The notes under the pieces are model-generated. The model had not been told where the DNA came from. It was given only the letters and a program-made list of their open reading frames with translations, and did no database searches. A program made the position numbers and the translations under genes. This document shows, piece after piece, positions 8,085-15,658 of a stretch of 40,984 nt of DNA. The DNA comes from Methylacidimicrobium tartarophylax (GTDB lineage: Bacteria > Verrucomicrobiota > Verrucomicrobiia > Methylacidiphilales > Methylacidiphilaceae): NCBI RefSeq assembly GCF_902143375.2, contig NZ_CABFVA020000034.1, forward strand, positions 1 to 40,984. The letters run 5' to 3'. Every line of letters begins with the position of its first letter. Within the stretch, counting starts at the first letter, position 1.

Positions 8085-8687
8085 TCAGTGCAAAGGTTCA
8101 CCCAACTGGTATCGCACAAACCGACGGATCACGATGTTTTCCCCAATTTGGCCGATCTTTGCCGCCAGCACATCGCGCACCGTCGCGTTCTGATCCTTGA
8201 TAAAGGTCTGTTCCAGGAGACAGTTCGTCGCAAAATACTTTTCCAGCCTCCCCGCGACAATTTTATCCAGGATCGCCTGAGGCTTGCCGACGATCTCCTT
8301 CGCGATCGCCTGGCGTACGCGCTCCACATCCTCCGCCGGAACCTGATCACGGGTGATATACTGAGGGTTTGCCGCAGCAATTTGGAGAGTGAGATCCTTG
8401 ACCAGCTCCCGAAAAAGGGCATTTCGGGCTACGAAATCGGTTTCGCAATTCACCTCGACAAGAACGCCTACCTTATCGCCCACGTGAATATAGGATGCGA
8501 TGACGCCTTCCGGCGTCTCCCGGGCCGATTTTTTTTGAGCCTTGGCAACTCCACGCTTCCAAAGCCACTTTTCGGCTTCTTCCAGGCTTCCGCCCGACTG
8601 CTCGATCGCCCTCTTGCAGTCCATGACTCCCGCCCCGGTCTTCTCCCGAAGCTCTTTAATTTGCTCCAGCCCGATCGGTTCTTTCAT
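8085..8687 (-). CDS. tsf: Elongation factor Ts, short form
   Basis: Nucleotide exchange factor for EF-Tu. From ATG 8687 the protein has 200 residues, much shorter than the 283-residue E. coli protein and close to the compact Thermus type. The N-terminal domain is clear (IKELREKTGAGVMDCKRAI, EAEKWLWKRGVAKAQKKS) and so is the core (GVLVEVNCETDFVARN, FRELVKDLTLQIAAANP). The C terminus (LLEQTFIKDQNATVRDVLA) is also typical. The open frame begins 14 codons further upstream but the chosen ATG fits the family. It lies 58 bases downstream of rpsB, the usual rpsB-tsf order. Confidence 0.95.
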   Translation of the reverse strand: MKEPIGLEQIKELREKTGAGVMDCKRAIEQSGGSLEEAEKWLWKRGVAKAQKKSARETPEGVIASYIHVGDKVGVLVEVNCETDFVARNALFRELVKDLTLQIAAANPQYITRDQVPAEDVERVRQAIAKEIVGKPQAILDKIVAGRLEKYFATNCLLEQTFIKDQNATVRDVLAAKIGQIGENIVIRRFVRYQLGEPLH

Positions 8688-8745
8688 GTTTCCGCCACCC
8701 CTTCCCGGCTGCCTCGGCGCCGGACGCAATTCCCTGTCAAAGCCC

Positions 8746-9525
8746 CTACGTCAACGCGGCACCCGCGAACGGCACGTGGGATGGCACCTGCGAAGCCTGT
8801 TCTTCGCCGGAAGCCGCCTCGTCCACAGGAAGGGCGGGGCTCCATCCCAGCCTCGTCTTCCCCTCGATGATCGACTGGTTGAGCTCCCGAAGAATCAGGC
8901 GAACCGAACGGATGGAGTCATCGTTGGCTGGAATCGGGTAGTCGATCGCTTCGGGATCGGCGTTCGTATCCACGATCGCCACGATGGGAATTCGCAGCTT
9001 CCTGGCTTCGGAGACAGCAATCGCCTCCCGCACGACATCCACCACGATCAACGCTTCAGGACTTTTCTCCATTCCCCGGATTCCCCAGAGATGCCGACGA
9101 AGCTTCCCGTACTCCCGACGGAGAACAGCAACCTCCTTTTTCGGCATCCGATCCATCAGGCCTTTTTCCTCAAGATGGTCGATCCACCGCATCCGCTCCA
9201 CCGATTTTCGGATGGTAACCAAGTTGGTGAGCGTGCCGCCAAGCCAGCGGTGGCTGACGTAAAAAGATTCGCTGGCCGCCGCGCACTCCTCGACGTTCGG
9301 CGCCGCTTGTCGTTTGCAACCGACAAAAAGCACCTTACCGCCCTCTCCCGACAGCTTTTCCAGAAAGCGTGATGCGTTTTCCAACTGCTGCCTCGTCTTC
9401 TCCGGATCGATCCAATGGATCCCGCCTCGTGATCCGGCGAGATACCGCTTCATCCGAGGATGCCACTTGTCGGTTCGATGTCCGAAGTGCACTCCGGCCT
9501 CAACCAATGCCTTTACGTCGACCAT
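8746..9525 (-). CDS. rpsB: 30S ribosomal protein S2
   Basis: Small-subunit protein bound at the head/platform junction. The protein has 259 residues; MVDVKALVEAGVHFGHRTDKWHPRMKRYL is the standard N-terminal region. Other S2 signatures are FVGCKRQA, HRWLGGTLTNLVTIRKSVERM, LIVVDVVREAIAVSEARKL and PIVAIVDTNADPEAIDYPIPANDDSIRSV. AAGGA lies six bases upstream of the ATG. The acidic C-terminal tail varies between species. First gene of a probable rpsB-tsf-accC-thiE transcript. Confidence 0.97.
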   Translation of the reverse strand: MVDVKALVEAGVHFGHRTDKWHPRMKRYLAGSRGGIHWIDPEKTRQQLENASRFLEKLSGEGGKVLFVGCKRQAAPNVEECAAASESFYVSHRWLGGTLTNLVTIRKSVERMRWIDHLEEKGLMDRMPKKEVAVLRREYGKLRRHLWGIRGMEKSPEALIVVDVVREAIAVSEARKLRIPIVAIVDTNADPEAIDYPIPANDDSIRSVRLILRELNQSIIEGKTRLGWSPALPVDEAASGEEQASQVPSHVPFAGAALT

Positions 9526-9901
9526 CTCCTATCCTTGCTTTGCTGTGCGGGCTTTTCCGTTAAATTCCACTTCGTGCACGGGCATGTCGCGCCTGCTGCC
9601 GTAGTCTGCTGTAAAACCGTTCGCAAATCATAGAGGGCAGGCCCCTTTTCCGCCCGGCCCCAAACATCCGCCATCCCAATTCGCCACCCCGCACTGCCCG
9701 TCTTTCTTCTGCGGCTCTATTTTGCGGCTCTACCTGCTGGTTTCCGTGCGAAATATCAACACTACGCGCTGGTGCCGGTTGCCGCCAAGCCAAATCGCAA
9801 GAATACGCGCTTTCTCCGGAAGAAACCGGCTTGCGTTCTTCTCTTTCGAGGAATGAAATTGACAGAACGCAACGGGAAGGCTAGCAGGAACTGAACTTCC
9901 C
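9526..9901. other. 376-bp divergent intergenic region (rpsB leader side)
   Basis: No gene is supported here. Divergent promoters for rpsB (-) and the gene at 9902 (+) should lie here. On the minus strand TATGAT at 9627-9632 could be an rpsB -10, which would leave a leader of about 95 nt, but no good -35 is seen. On the plus strand TTGACA at 9859-9864 is followed 17 bp later by a poor -10 (TAGCAG). An rpsB leader of this length could carry S2 autoregulation, which I cannot confirm by eye. Confidence 0.45.
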
Positions 9902-10666
9902 ATGAAGAAAGCGACCTTGCCCGCCCCGAGGCCCCTGTCCGCCCTTGTCGCTTCCCTGGCCGCCGGTCTGCTCTTGACGTTCTGCACGGGCTTCCCCGCG
10001 GAAGCTGCTTCGGAAAAGACATCGTACCCTTGGCACAAGAGCATCGTCACGACCGTGTTCTGGATTGGACAGGGAAGGACTCCCATTAGTGCGGCCACGA
10101 ATGTCGCAAGCGCTTGGGACGTCCACTGGACTCGAAATTATGGCGGACTCGATGATCCAAGCCGCCGCGTCGGTTTCCTGCCACGACGCTTCGCCGCCAC
10201 TCTGAATCCCTTCTACGTCGCATTGCCTTTTAACGACGTGGCCTATCCGGATCTCGCCCGGCGATGGATCCCCTGGTACCGCGAACCCTCCCGCGGCAAT
10301 CGCTATGTCTCTCAGTGCAAAGGTCGCTGGGTGCAAATCCGACACAAAGGGAAAGTCGCCTATGCACAGTGGGAAGATGTCGGGCCGTTGCGCGCCGACT
10401 TTCCTTCCTACATCTTCGGCTCCGATCGACCCCATCTCTACAACGGAGCAGGACTCGATGTCTCGCCCGCGGTGCGGGATCTTCTCGGCTTGCATGGTCT
10501 AGACCTTACGGATTGGCGATTTGTCTCCGAGGAGGAGGTTCCGACCGGCCCGTGGATGAAATACGGAGAGCAAGCCATTCTTCTTCGCGCAATCTTGAAC
10601 GAGGAGCGAAGGGCGGCGCAATCTTCCGGGTTATTCGCGCCGGCGCTCTTCCCCGCGAAGCGGTGA
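9902..10666 (+). CDS. Secreted protein of unknown function, possible double-psi beta-barrel
   Basis: A 254-residue protein with a clear signal peptide: a basic start, hydrophobic residues about 13-30, then FPAEAASEK. The mature part has IGQGRTPISAATNVASAWD, FYVALPFNDV, and a segment CKGRWVQIRHKGKVAYAQWEDVGP that leads to GLDVSPAVRDLLGL and TDWRFV. This last part recalls RlpA/3D-type double-psi beta-barrels, where an Asp in a GLDVSPA-like segment is conserved, but I do not claim an enzymatic function. AGGAA lies about 12 bases before the ATG. It is transcribed away from rpsB. Probably periplasmic or envelope-linked. Confidence 0.75.
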   Translation: MKKATLPAPRPLSALVASLAAGLLLTFCTGFPAEAASEKTSYPWHKSIVTTVFWIGQGRTPISAATNVASAWDVHWTRNYGGLDDPSRRVGFLPRRFAATLNPFYVALPFNDVAYPDLARRWIPWYREPSRGNRYVSQCKGRWVQIRHKGKVAYAQWEDVGPLRADFPSYIFGSDRPHLYNGAGLDVSPAVRDLLGLHGLDLTDWRFVSEEEVPTGPWMKYGEQAILLRAILNEERRAAQSSGLFAPALFPAKR

Positions 10667-10830
10667 TCCGGCCCTTTCCGCCTTCCACATCCGTTGCGGG
10701 TTCGAGATTGGATTCCGGATAAAACCGTGCTACGGTGACGACCTTTCTCGCCTGCGTGCGGCGCAAGGGGAACGAGCCGAAAGAGAGCCCGCAAGCCCTG
10801 ATGTAGCCCACCAGAACGGATACACGAGCG

Positions 10831-11376
10831 ATGATGAATCTCGTCTATTTTGACCTCGAAACCCAGAAGGGGGCAAACGAAGTCGGAGGATGGCGCAACA
10901 AGAGCGCCATGCGCATGTCTCTGGGCGTGACCTACGGAACCGCTCGGCAGGGTTATCGGATTTATTTGGAAGGGGAAGTCGAAGCTCTTCTCCAGGAACT
11001 GCGAAGCGCAGACCTGATCGTCGGCTTTAACATCCTTGGTTTCGATTTTCCTGTTTTGGAGGCCTATACGGTGTTCGACCTCCGAGACTTGCCCGCGTTG
11101 GATCTTCTCCGGGACGTAGAAGCCCAGACCGGGAGACGCATGAGCCTGGAGAGTCTCGCTCGCGCTACCCTAGGCATCGGCAAGACAGCGGAAGGAGTGC
11201 AGGCTCTTCGCTGGTGGAAAGAGGGCAAGCTCCTCCAGATTGCCGAATATTGTTGCTACGATGTCAAGGTCACCCGCTTGCTCCACGAGCATGGAGTCCG
11301 CCACGGAGAAATCTCCTATTTCAACGAACAAACTCAGCGTAAGGAGTCCCTTTCCGTCCCCTGGAAGCCTTCCTGA
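10831..11376 (+). CDS. Predicted DEDDy 3'-5' exonuclease, RNase H-like
   Basis: A 181-residue stand-alone exonuclease-like protein. Exo motif I is YFDLET with D8 and E10, motif II is GFNILGFDFPVL with D72, and motif III is Y140-CCY-D144 (YxxxD), which together make the DEDDy set. It resembles the RNase H-like domains of YprB and of viral/bacterial DnaQ-like nucleases. No other domain is present, so it may act alone on DNA or RNA ends. The substrate is unknown. The fur-family gene follows 17 bases later, so the two are probably co-transcribed. The ATG at 10834 is an equal alternative start. Confidence 0.8.
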   Translation: MMNLVYFDLETQKGANEVGGWRNKSAMRMSLGVTYGTARQGYRIYLEGEVEALLQELRSADLIVGFNILGFDFPVLEAYTVFDLRDLPALDLLRDVEAQTGRRMSLESLARATLGIGKTAEGVQALRWWKEGKLLQIAEYCCYDVKVTRLLHEHGVRHGEISYFNEQTQRKESLSVPWKPS

Positions 11377-11393
11377 GACAACAACGACTCGGC

Positions 11394-11771
11394 ATGGAAA
11401 GGATCACGCAGCAAAAACTTGCGATCGCCGCCGTACTCGAGGCTGCCGAAAGCCCGCTCACCCCGCCGGAAATTCTCTCCCGGGCAGCAAAGGCCGTACC
11501 GCACCTCGGTGTGGCGACCGTCTACCGGGCTTTGCGGGCTCTGCGTAAAGACAGAAAGATCGTCATCGTCGAGATTCCCGGCGAACCCCCCAGGTACGAA
11601 ACCGCAGCCCGAGGCCACCACCATCACTTCTTCTGCAACGGCTGCCGCAAGGTCTTCGAGGTTCCGGACTGTGCTGCACAATTAGCCGAGCTGGCCCCGC
11701 CAAACTTTCAAGTCCTGGATCACGAGATCATCTTGTATGGAAAATGCCCCGAGTGCCAAGAGGAGCAATAA
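11394..11771 (+). CDS. Fur-family metal-dependent transcriptional regulator
   Basis: A 125-residue Fur/Zur/PerR-type repressor. The winged helix covers residues 1-65, with PHLGVATVYRALRAL as the recognition-helix region. The dimerisation domain starts with the HHHH cluster at 75-78. Two CxxC pairs, C81/C84 and C118/C121, form the structural zinc site seen in Fur, Zur and PerR. Which metal is sensed cannot be told from sequence. It sits 17 bases after the exonuclease gene and converges on the NtrC-type gene. No obvious iron or zinc transport gene lies in the window. Confidence 0.9.
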   Translation: MERITQQKLAIAAVLEAAESPLTPPEILSRAAKAVPHLGVATVYRALRALRKDRKIVIVEIPGEPPRYETAARGHHHHFFCNGCRKVFEVPDCAAQLAELAPPNFQVLDHEIILYGKCPECQEEQ

Positions 11772-11794
11772 CTCTTCTCGCCGGAAGAAACCGC

Positions 11795-13261
11795 CTACTC
11801 CCGGGGTATTTGCGGCATGGCGAGCTTCCGCAAATCCGCCAAGCGCAAGCCGAGCGCCTCGGCAGCCTGCCGCTCATCGCCCCCCTGCTTCCTCTTGATC
11901 CTCTGGACGAGACGACCCACGAGCTTTTGGATTAAATCGGTCGCGCCGTTTTGCAACACGAGGTCGCCTAAAATCTGCACCGTCTCCTCGAGCGCACGTT
12001 CTTCCGCCGAGCGCCGCCCCTCGGAATGGGTGGAAAGTTCCTCCTGCATTTCCTCCGGGAGGTTGCTTATCTCAATGGTGCTGCTGGCCGCCAAGACCAT
12101 GGCGCGCTGAATGACGTTTTCGAGCTCCCGGATATTGCCTGGCCAAGAATAGGCCTGCAGCAGCTGCATTGCATCCGGTGCAATTCGTACCGCAGCCTGG
12201 GGAAGATAGCGCCGATGCTTCTGGAGGAAGTGCGCCGTAAGATCAGGAATATCCTCGGCCCGGTCCCTCAGCGGAGGCAAGGAAACCCGAACGACGTTCA
12301 GGCGATAAAAAAGGTCGGCGCGAAACTCCCGGCGTTGCACCGCTGCAGCCAGATCCTTGTTGGTCGCCGCGATGACGCGGACATCCGTTCGGATCGACTC
12401 GTTGCTCCCCAACCGAGAAACCTCGCCTTCCTGAAGGACCCGCAAGATCTTGCTCTGGGTCGCCAGGGGCATTTCCCCGATCTCGTCCAGGAAAATCGTC
12501 CCGCCGTCGCCCTGTTCAAACTTTCCAATGCGTTGAGCCATGGCCCCGGTAAACGAACCCCGCTCATGTCCAAACAACTCGCTTTCCAGGAGATTCTCCG
12601 GAATCGCAGCGCAATTGATCGCAATGAAAGGCTTATTGGCTCGCATGCTGTGCTGGTAGATCGCGCGGGCGATCAACTCCTTCCCGGTTCCGCTCTCCCC
12701 GGTGATCAGCACGGTCGCATTGGTCTTTGCCACCTGGCCGACCAGCTTGTAGACCTTCTGCATCCGGACGCAGTCTCCGACGAGCGCCAACCCCTGCCGA
12801 TCGGCCGTACCCGCCGTTGTCTGACCCTCTTCCTGAGCAAGACGAGCGGCCTCCAACAATCGCTCGATCAGGTGCCGGAGATCGGGAATGTCGAACGGCT
12901 TCAGGATATAGTCGTAGGCACCCAACTTCATCGCTTCGATGGCGGTATGGGATGTGCCGTAGGCGGTCATCATCAGGACGATGAGCTTCGGCGCAATGCG
13001 CTTCATCTCCCGGAGCGTCTCCAAGCCATTCTTGCCGCCCATCCGGATATCCATGATGACGACTTCGGCGGGCTGCTTCCGGAGCAGTTCGATGGCCGCC
13101 TCACCCGATTGAGCAGCCCGCACATCGATCGGCAGATCTTCCAGCAACCTCTGGAATGAGTAGTGGACGTCCTGCTCATCGTCTACGACGAGAATGGAAC
13201 GCCGGAGGACGGGCTTTTGCTCCTTCGTCGCTGATGGATCCGTCTGTTTAGCTATGGTCAC
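11795..13261 (-). CDS. Sigma-54-dependent response regulator, NtrC family
   Basis: A 488-residue two-component activator. The receiver domain (about 22-135) has D27/D28, phospho-acceptor D71, T99 and K121. The AAA+ domain (about 155-390) has Walker A GESGTGKE at 188-195, the sigma-54 contact loop as GSFTGA at 235-240 in place of GAFTGA, Walker B TIFLDE, and FRADLFYRL with the arginine finger. The C terminus ends in AAEALGLRLADLRKL, a Fis-like helix-turn-helix. The start is a GTG right after an in-frame stop. No histidine kinase gene is nearby, so it is an orphan regulator. I saw no -24/-12 promoter in the window to name a target. Confidence 0.95.
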   Translation of the reverse strand: MTIAKQTDPSATKEQKPVLRRSILVVDDEQDVHYSFQRLLEDLPIDVRAAQSGEAAIELLRKQPAEVVIMDIRMGGKNGLETLREMKRIAPKLIVLMMTAYGTSHTAIEAMKLGAYDYILKPFDIPDLRHLIERLLEAARLAQEEGQTTAGTADRQGLALVGDCVRMQKVYKLVGQVAKTNATVLITGESGTGKELIARAIYQHSMRANKPFIAINCAAIPENLLESELFGHERGSFTGAMAQRIGKFEQGDGGTIFLDEIGEMPLATQSKILRVLQEGEVSRLGSNESIRTDVRVIAATNKDLAAAVQRREFRADLFYRLNVVRVSLPPLRDRAEDIPDLTAHFLQKHRRYLPQAAVRIAPDAMQLLQAYSWPGNIRELENVIQRAMVLAASSTIEISNLPEEMQEELSTHSEGRRSAEERALEETVQILGDLVLQNGATDLIQKLVGRLVQRIKRKQGGDERQAAEALGLRLADLRKLAMPQIPRE

Positions 13262-13357
13262 GCACTAGAAAAATGGAGCCCTTTGCCGTCGGAGCCAAGA
13301 GCAAAATCCGCTTTTGCCCGCTCCATCTCGGTTGCTCTTCGAGAATCACCTGCGCAT

Positions 13358-13386
13358 TTGCCAAAGATCGAAGCCCTCTGTATTGT
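13358..13386 (+). promoter_or_regulatory. Possible promoter with leaderless spacing, thioredoxin gene
   Basis: TTGCCA at 13358-13363 and TATTGT at 13381-13386 are separated by an optimal 17 bp. The -10 ends 7 bases before ATG 13394, so the mRNA would start at about the start codon. No Shine-Dalgarno sequence precedes the ATG. The same geometry occurs at htpX. Confidence 0.4.
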
Positions 13387-13393
13387 CAGCCTC

Positions 13394-13888
13394 ATGGACT
13401 TCGCATGCGCCGCCCGGCGGCTTCAAAGTGGACGGTTGGCCCTTGTCCTCGGTTGGATGGTTCCCCTGCTTTTTTCCGCAGCGGCCTTCGCTGGATCTGC
13501 CAATTGGACGACGGATTATCCCAAGGCTCTCAAGGAAGCCAAAGCCCAAAAGAAGCTGGTGCTGGCAAACTTTACCGGTTCCGACTGGTGCCCGTGGTGC
13601 CAAAAGCTCCAGCGCGAAGTGTTTTCGACCCCGGAGTTTCAGCAGTACGCCAAGGAACATCTCGTGCTGCTTGAGCTCGATTTCCCTCAACGCAAACCGC
13701 AAACGGAGGCTTTGAAGCAACAGAACAAAGAGCTCGCGGACCGATACCACGTCGACGCCTTCCCGACCATCCTGCTGCTGGATCCCGAAGGGCAAGAGGT
13801 CGCCTCCATGGGTTACATGCCAGGCGGAGCCAAGCCGTTCTTGGACAAAGTCGAGCAGCTTCGTCAGAAAGCAACTTCCGGAGGTTGA
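13394..13888 (+). CDS. Exported thioredoxin-family protein
   Basis: A 164-residue protein with a signal peptide (basic start, hydrophobic about residues 15-31, cleavage near AFAGS) and a thioredoxin fold. The redox pair is C66-PW-C69 within FTGSDWCPWC, followed by KLQREVF and FQQYAKEHLVLLELDFP. DAFPTILLLDPEGQEV holds the cis-proline. This variety is common in Verrucomicrobia and Planctomycetes, and it probably works as a periplasmic disulfide reductase or isomerase. The frame extends 37 codons upstream, but the chosen ATG gives the signal peptide. It is divergent from the NtrC-type gene. Its partner proteins are unknown. Confidence 0.85.
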   Translation: MDFACAARRLQSGRLALVLGWMVPLLFSAAAFAGSANWTTDYPKALKEAKAQKKLVLANFTGSDWCPWCQKLQREVFSTPEFQQYAKEHLVLLELDFPQRKPQTEALKQQNKELADRYHVDAFPTILLLDPEGQEVASMGYMPGGAKPFLDKVEQLRQKATSGG

Positions 13889-14058
13889 CCTGCGTATCTC
13901 ACCAAGTGCATAGCCGAGGCACGGCCAATGGGTTCCCGCGCTCTCGGAGACGAAGCGCGCCTGAATCGCGACCTTACCCGGAGCCGAAAGAAAATCTTTC
14001 CTGAAGTCGCTCCCAAGTCTAGCATTCGCACACAACTGCTTCCTTACATCCAACGAAT

Positions 14059-14442
14059 ATGAAACGAACATGGTCCACAGGCGCGAAGGCACTCTCGGTG
14101 AGTGCACTGGCTCTCTTTCTCTCCTCCCCATTGCATGCCCAGGATTCTTCGTCCTCCTCCCAGGAAGCCGAGTCCCAGGCCGCCACGCCGGAGAACCATC
14201 ATCATCACCACCCAATGCACCGGCAGGTGCGGGAAAATCATGAGAAGATGCGGCGTCTCATGGAGCGCCAAGACGCCGAGTTGCGGCGTCTGACGGAAGA
14301 AATGAACCAGGCTCCTTCCGACAAGAAGCTCGATCGGGCCTGCGCCGTGATCAACAAGCTCGTCGAACAGCGGAAGGAAATGCACGACGCAATGGAAGGC
14401 ATGCATCAAAAGTGGATGCATCAGATGGGTGAAGGGAAATAG
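14059..14442 (+). CDS. Small secreted His/Met-rich helical protein (paralog 1)
   Basis: A 127-residue protein with a signal peptide (residues 1-27, ending LHAQ) and a Ser/Glu linker with HHHHH at 47-51. The rest is predicted helical and rich in Met, Glu and His, including MHDAMEGMHQKWMHQM at the end. The core at 69-109 aligns without gaps to residues 73-113 of the protein at 14633, with 18 of 41 positions identical by eye (shared DKK(L/I)D and EQRK). I do not recognise the family. His and Met clusters suggest periplasmic metal binding, perhaps copper given the oxidase gene nearby, but that is inference. A Spy/CpxP-like chaperone is another possibility. Confidence 0.75.
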   Translation: MKRTWSTGAKALSVSALALFLSSPLHAQDSSSSSQEAESQAATPENHHHHHPMHRQVRENHEKMRRLMERQDAELRRLTEEMNQAPSDKKLDRACAVINKLVEQRKEMHDAMEGMHQKWMHQMGEGK

Positions 14443-14632
14443 GTTTCGTCCCGCTACTCGGCTTCAAAGACGATACGCAGCCTGGATTTCAAGGGGTCGC
14501 ATTTGACCGGCGGATGGAGCAACCTCCCCTGGATATTCGGGCTCTCATAGCGTTCTTGTCGCTTGCAGTCCGGGTGACCGGCAGCGCGCGTTCGTTTTCT
14601 TTCGAACGTCGTCCTCTTCCCCCTCCTTTCGC

Positions 14633-15142
14633 ATGAGCCCTTTCCTCCACCGACGAGCCTTCCGTCCGTCGACATCTGCCTGGGGCCGCGCCGTACGGCT
14701 TGGTCTAGCCGGAGCCTTTTTCGGCACAATGTTCGCCCAATTGCGCCCGGCAGCGGCACAGCCCGTTGCCTCGCCAGTGCTCGCTCGGCCTAGTTCCGCA
14801 CAACAGCGGCAGATTCAACAGATGCAAGAACGTTTGCGGAAGATGACCCGCGAGCAAGACGACGAACTGGAGCACCTCCTAGGCGAATTGAACGGGGCTT
14901 CCCGCGACAAGAAGATTGATCTTTTGACCCGGATCGTGACCCGCCTGATCGAACAGAGGAAGGCCTTTCACCAGGAGAGTGAAGCCGTGCGTCTAAGGAT
15001 TCTCGATATGCAGAATCCGCCCGCCCCCCTGCCTCGAGCCATGGCTCCTCCACCCCCTCCTGCGCGCGCCATCGAGAAGTCGGACTCCTCGGAAAACCCG
15101 CCGGCGGCTTCCGAACAAGGTTATTTGCCCCAGCAGCAGTAA
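14633..15142 (+). CDS. Small secreted helical protein with Pro-rich tail (paralog 2)
   Basis: A 169-residue protein with an Arg-rich start and a hydrophobic stretch ending LRPAAAQP, so it is probably exported. The helical core at residues 55-125 (QMQERLRKMTREQDDEL and further) matches its neighbour at 14059. The tail is rich in Pro and Ala (APPPPPARA) and ends in QQQ. It has no His cluster. The 190-bp gap to the previous gene suggests separate expression is possible. The function is unknown; a paired role with the His-rich paralog is my inference. Confidence 0.7.
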   Translation: MSPFLHRRAFRPSTSAWGRAVRLGLAGAFFGTMFAQLRPAAAQPVASPVLARPSSAQQRQIQQMQERLRKMTREQDDELEHLLGELNGASRDKKIDLLTRIVTRLIEQRKAFHQESEAVRLRILDMQNPPAPLPRAMAPPPPPARAIEKSDSSENPPAASEQGYLPQQQ

Positions 15143-15193
15143 CACGCGAGTCCGCACCCAAGATCGCCGCCGGTCAGCGTCCACCACCCCAGC

Positions 15194-15340
15194 CGACCTC
15201 TCTCACAAACTTCGTGCCCGAGGCGGGGCGCAGGTTTTCCCCTGGAGTTGGTTGACGACATACTGCACGAAGACAAACCAAGTCCTAACGAGGCAGAACG
15301 GCCCATTTCGCAAGCCGCAGGAGAACGCTTGGGGACAGGC
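15194..15340 (-). repeat. Decayed copy of the MITE-like repeat (copy C)
   Basis: It matches copies A and B over most of its length, including AGGTTTTCC, CCAAG and CAAGCCGCAGGAGAA. About 25 bp is missing between two short GAGGCG repeats present in the other copies, as expected from slippage. The terminal repeats are eroded. It lies between the convergent genes at 15142 and 15344. Confidence 0.7.
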
Positions 15341-15343
15341 AGG

Positions 15344-15571
15344 CTAAGTTTCGGCGTCGACTTCCTCGACAATATCCTGGTTGAGAAACTCCGCGTAGGC
15401 CGGCGGCGGAGTTCTCTCCCGCTTCAGCAGGCGGTAGCCCGCCCAGACGAAAGCTCCCACAACGCCGATCACGAGGGCCAGCAGGAACAATCCTGCAACC
15501 AACCCGGCCCGTTCCGCTTGGGTTCCGACCGGCGCAGAAATCGCTTCGGGAGTTAGGAGCGTGTTCAGCAC
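15344..15571 (-). CDS. Small single-span membrane protein downstream of oxidase subunit I
   Basis: A 75-residue protein with one membrane helix at about 23-48 (AGLVAGLFLLALVIGVVGAF) and a charged tail. It starts with GTG behind a GAGAGCAGG stretch. It follows subunit I by 87 bases on the same strand. Size and position suggest a small accessory subunit such as a subunit IV or CcoQ-like protein, but no family is recognised. Confidence 0.6.
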   Translation of the reverse strand: MLNTLLTPEAISAPVGTQAERAGLVAGLFLLALVIGVVGAFVWAGYRLLKRERTPPPAYAEFLNQDIVEEVDAET

Positions 15572-15658
15572 AACCTGCTCTCGCTTTCCAATATCTCGTA
15601 TTGCCGCCCCGACCGCTTTCTTCGCCGCTCGATCCCGGCCAACGCGTCGCCGCTTCCG

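Noticed and set aside
12026-13159. A 377-codon frame opposite the NtrC-type gene
   Set aside because: Antisense of a well-defined AAA+ protein; no motif.
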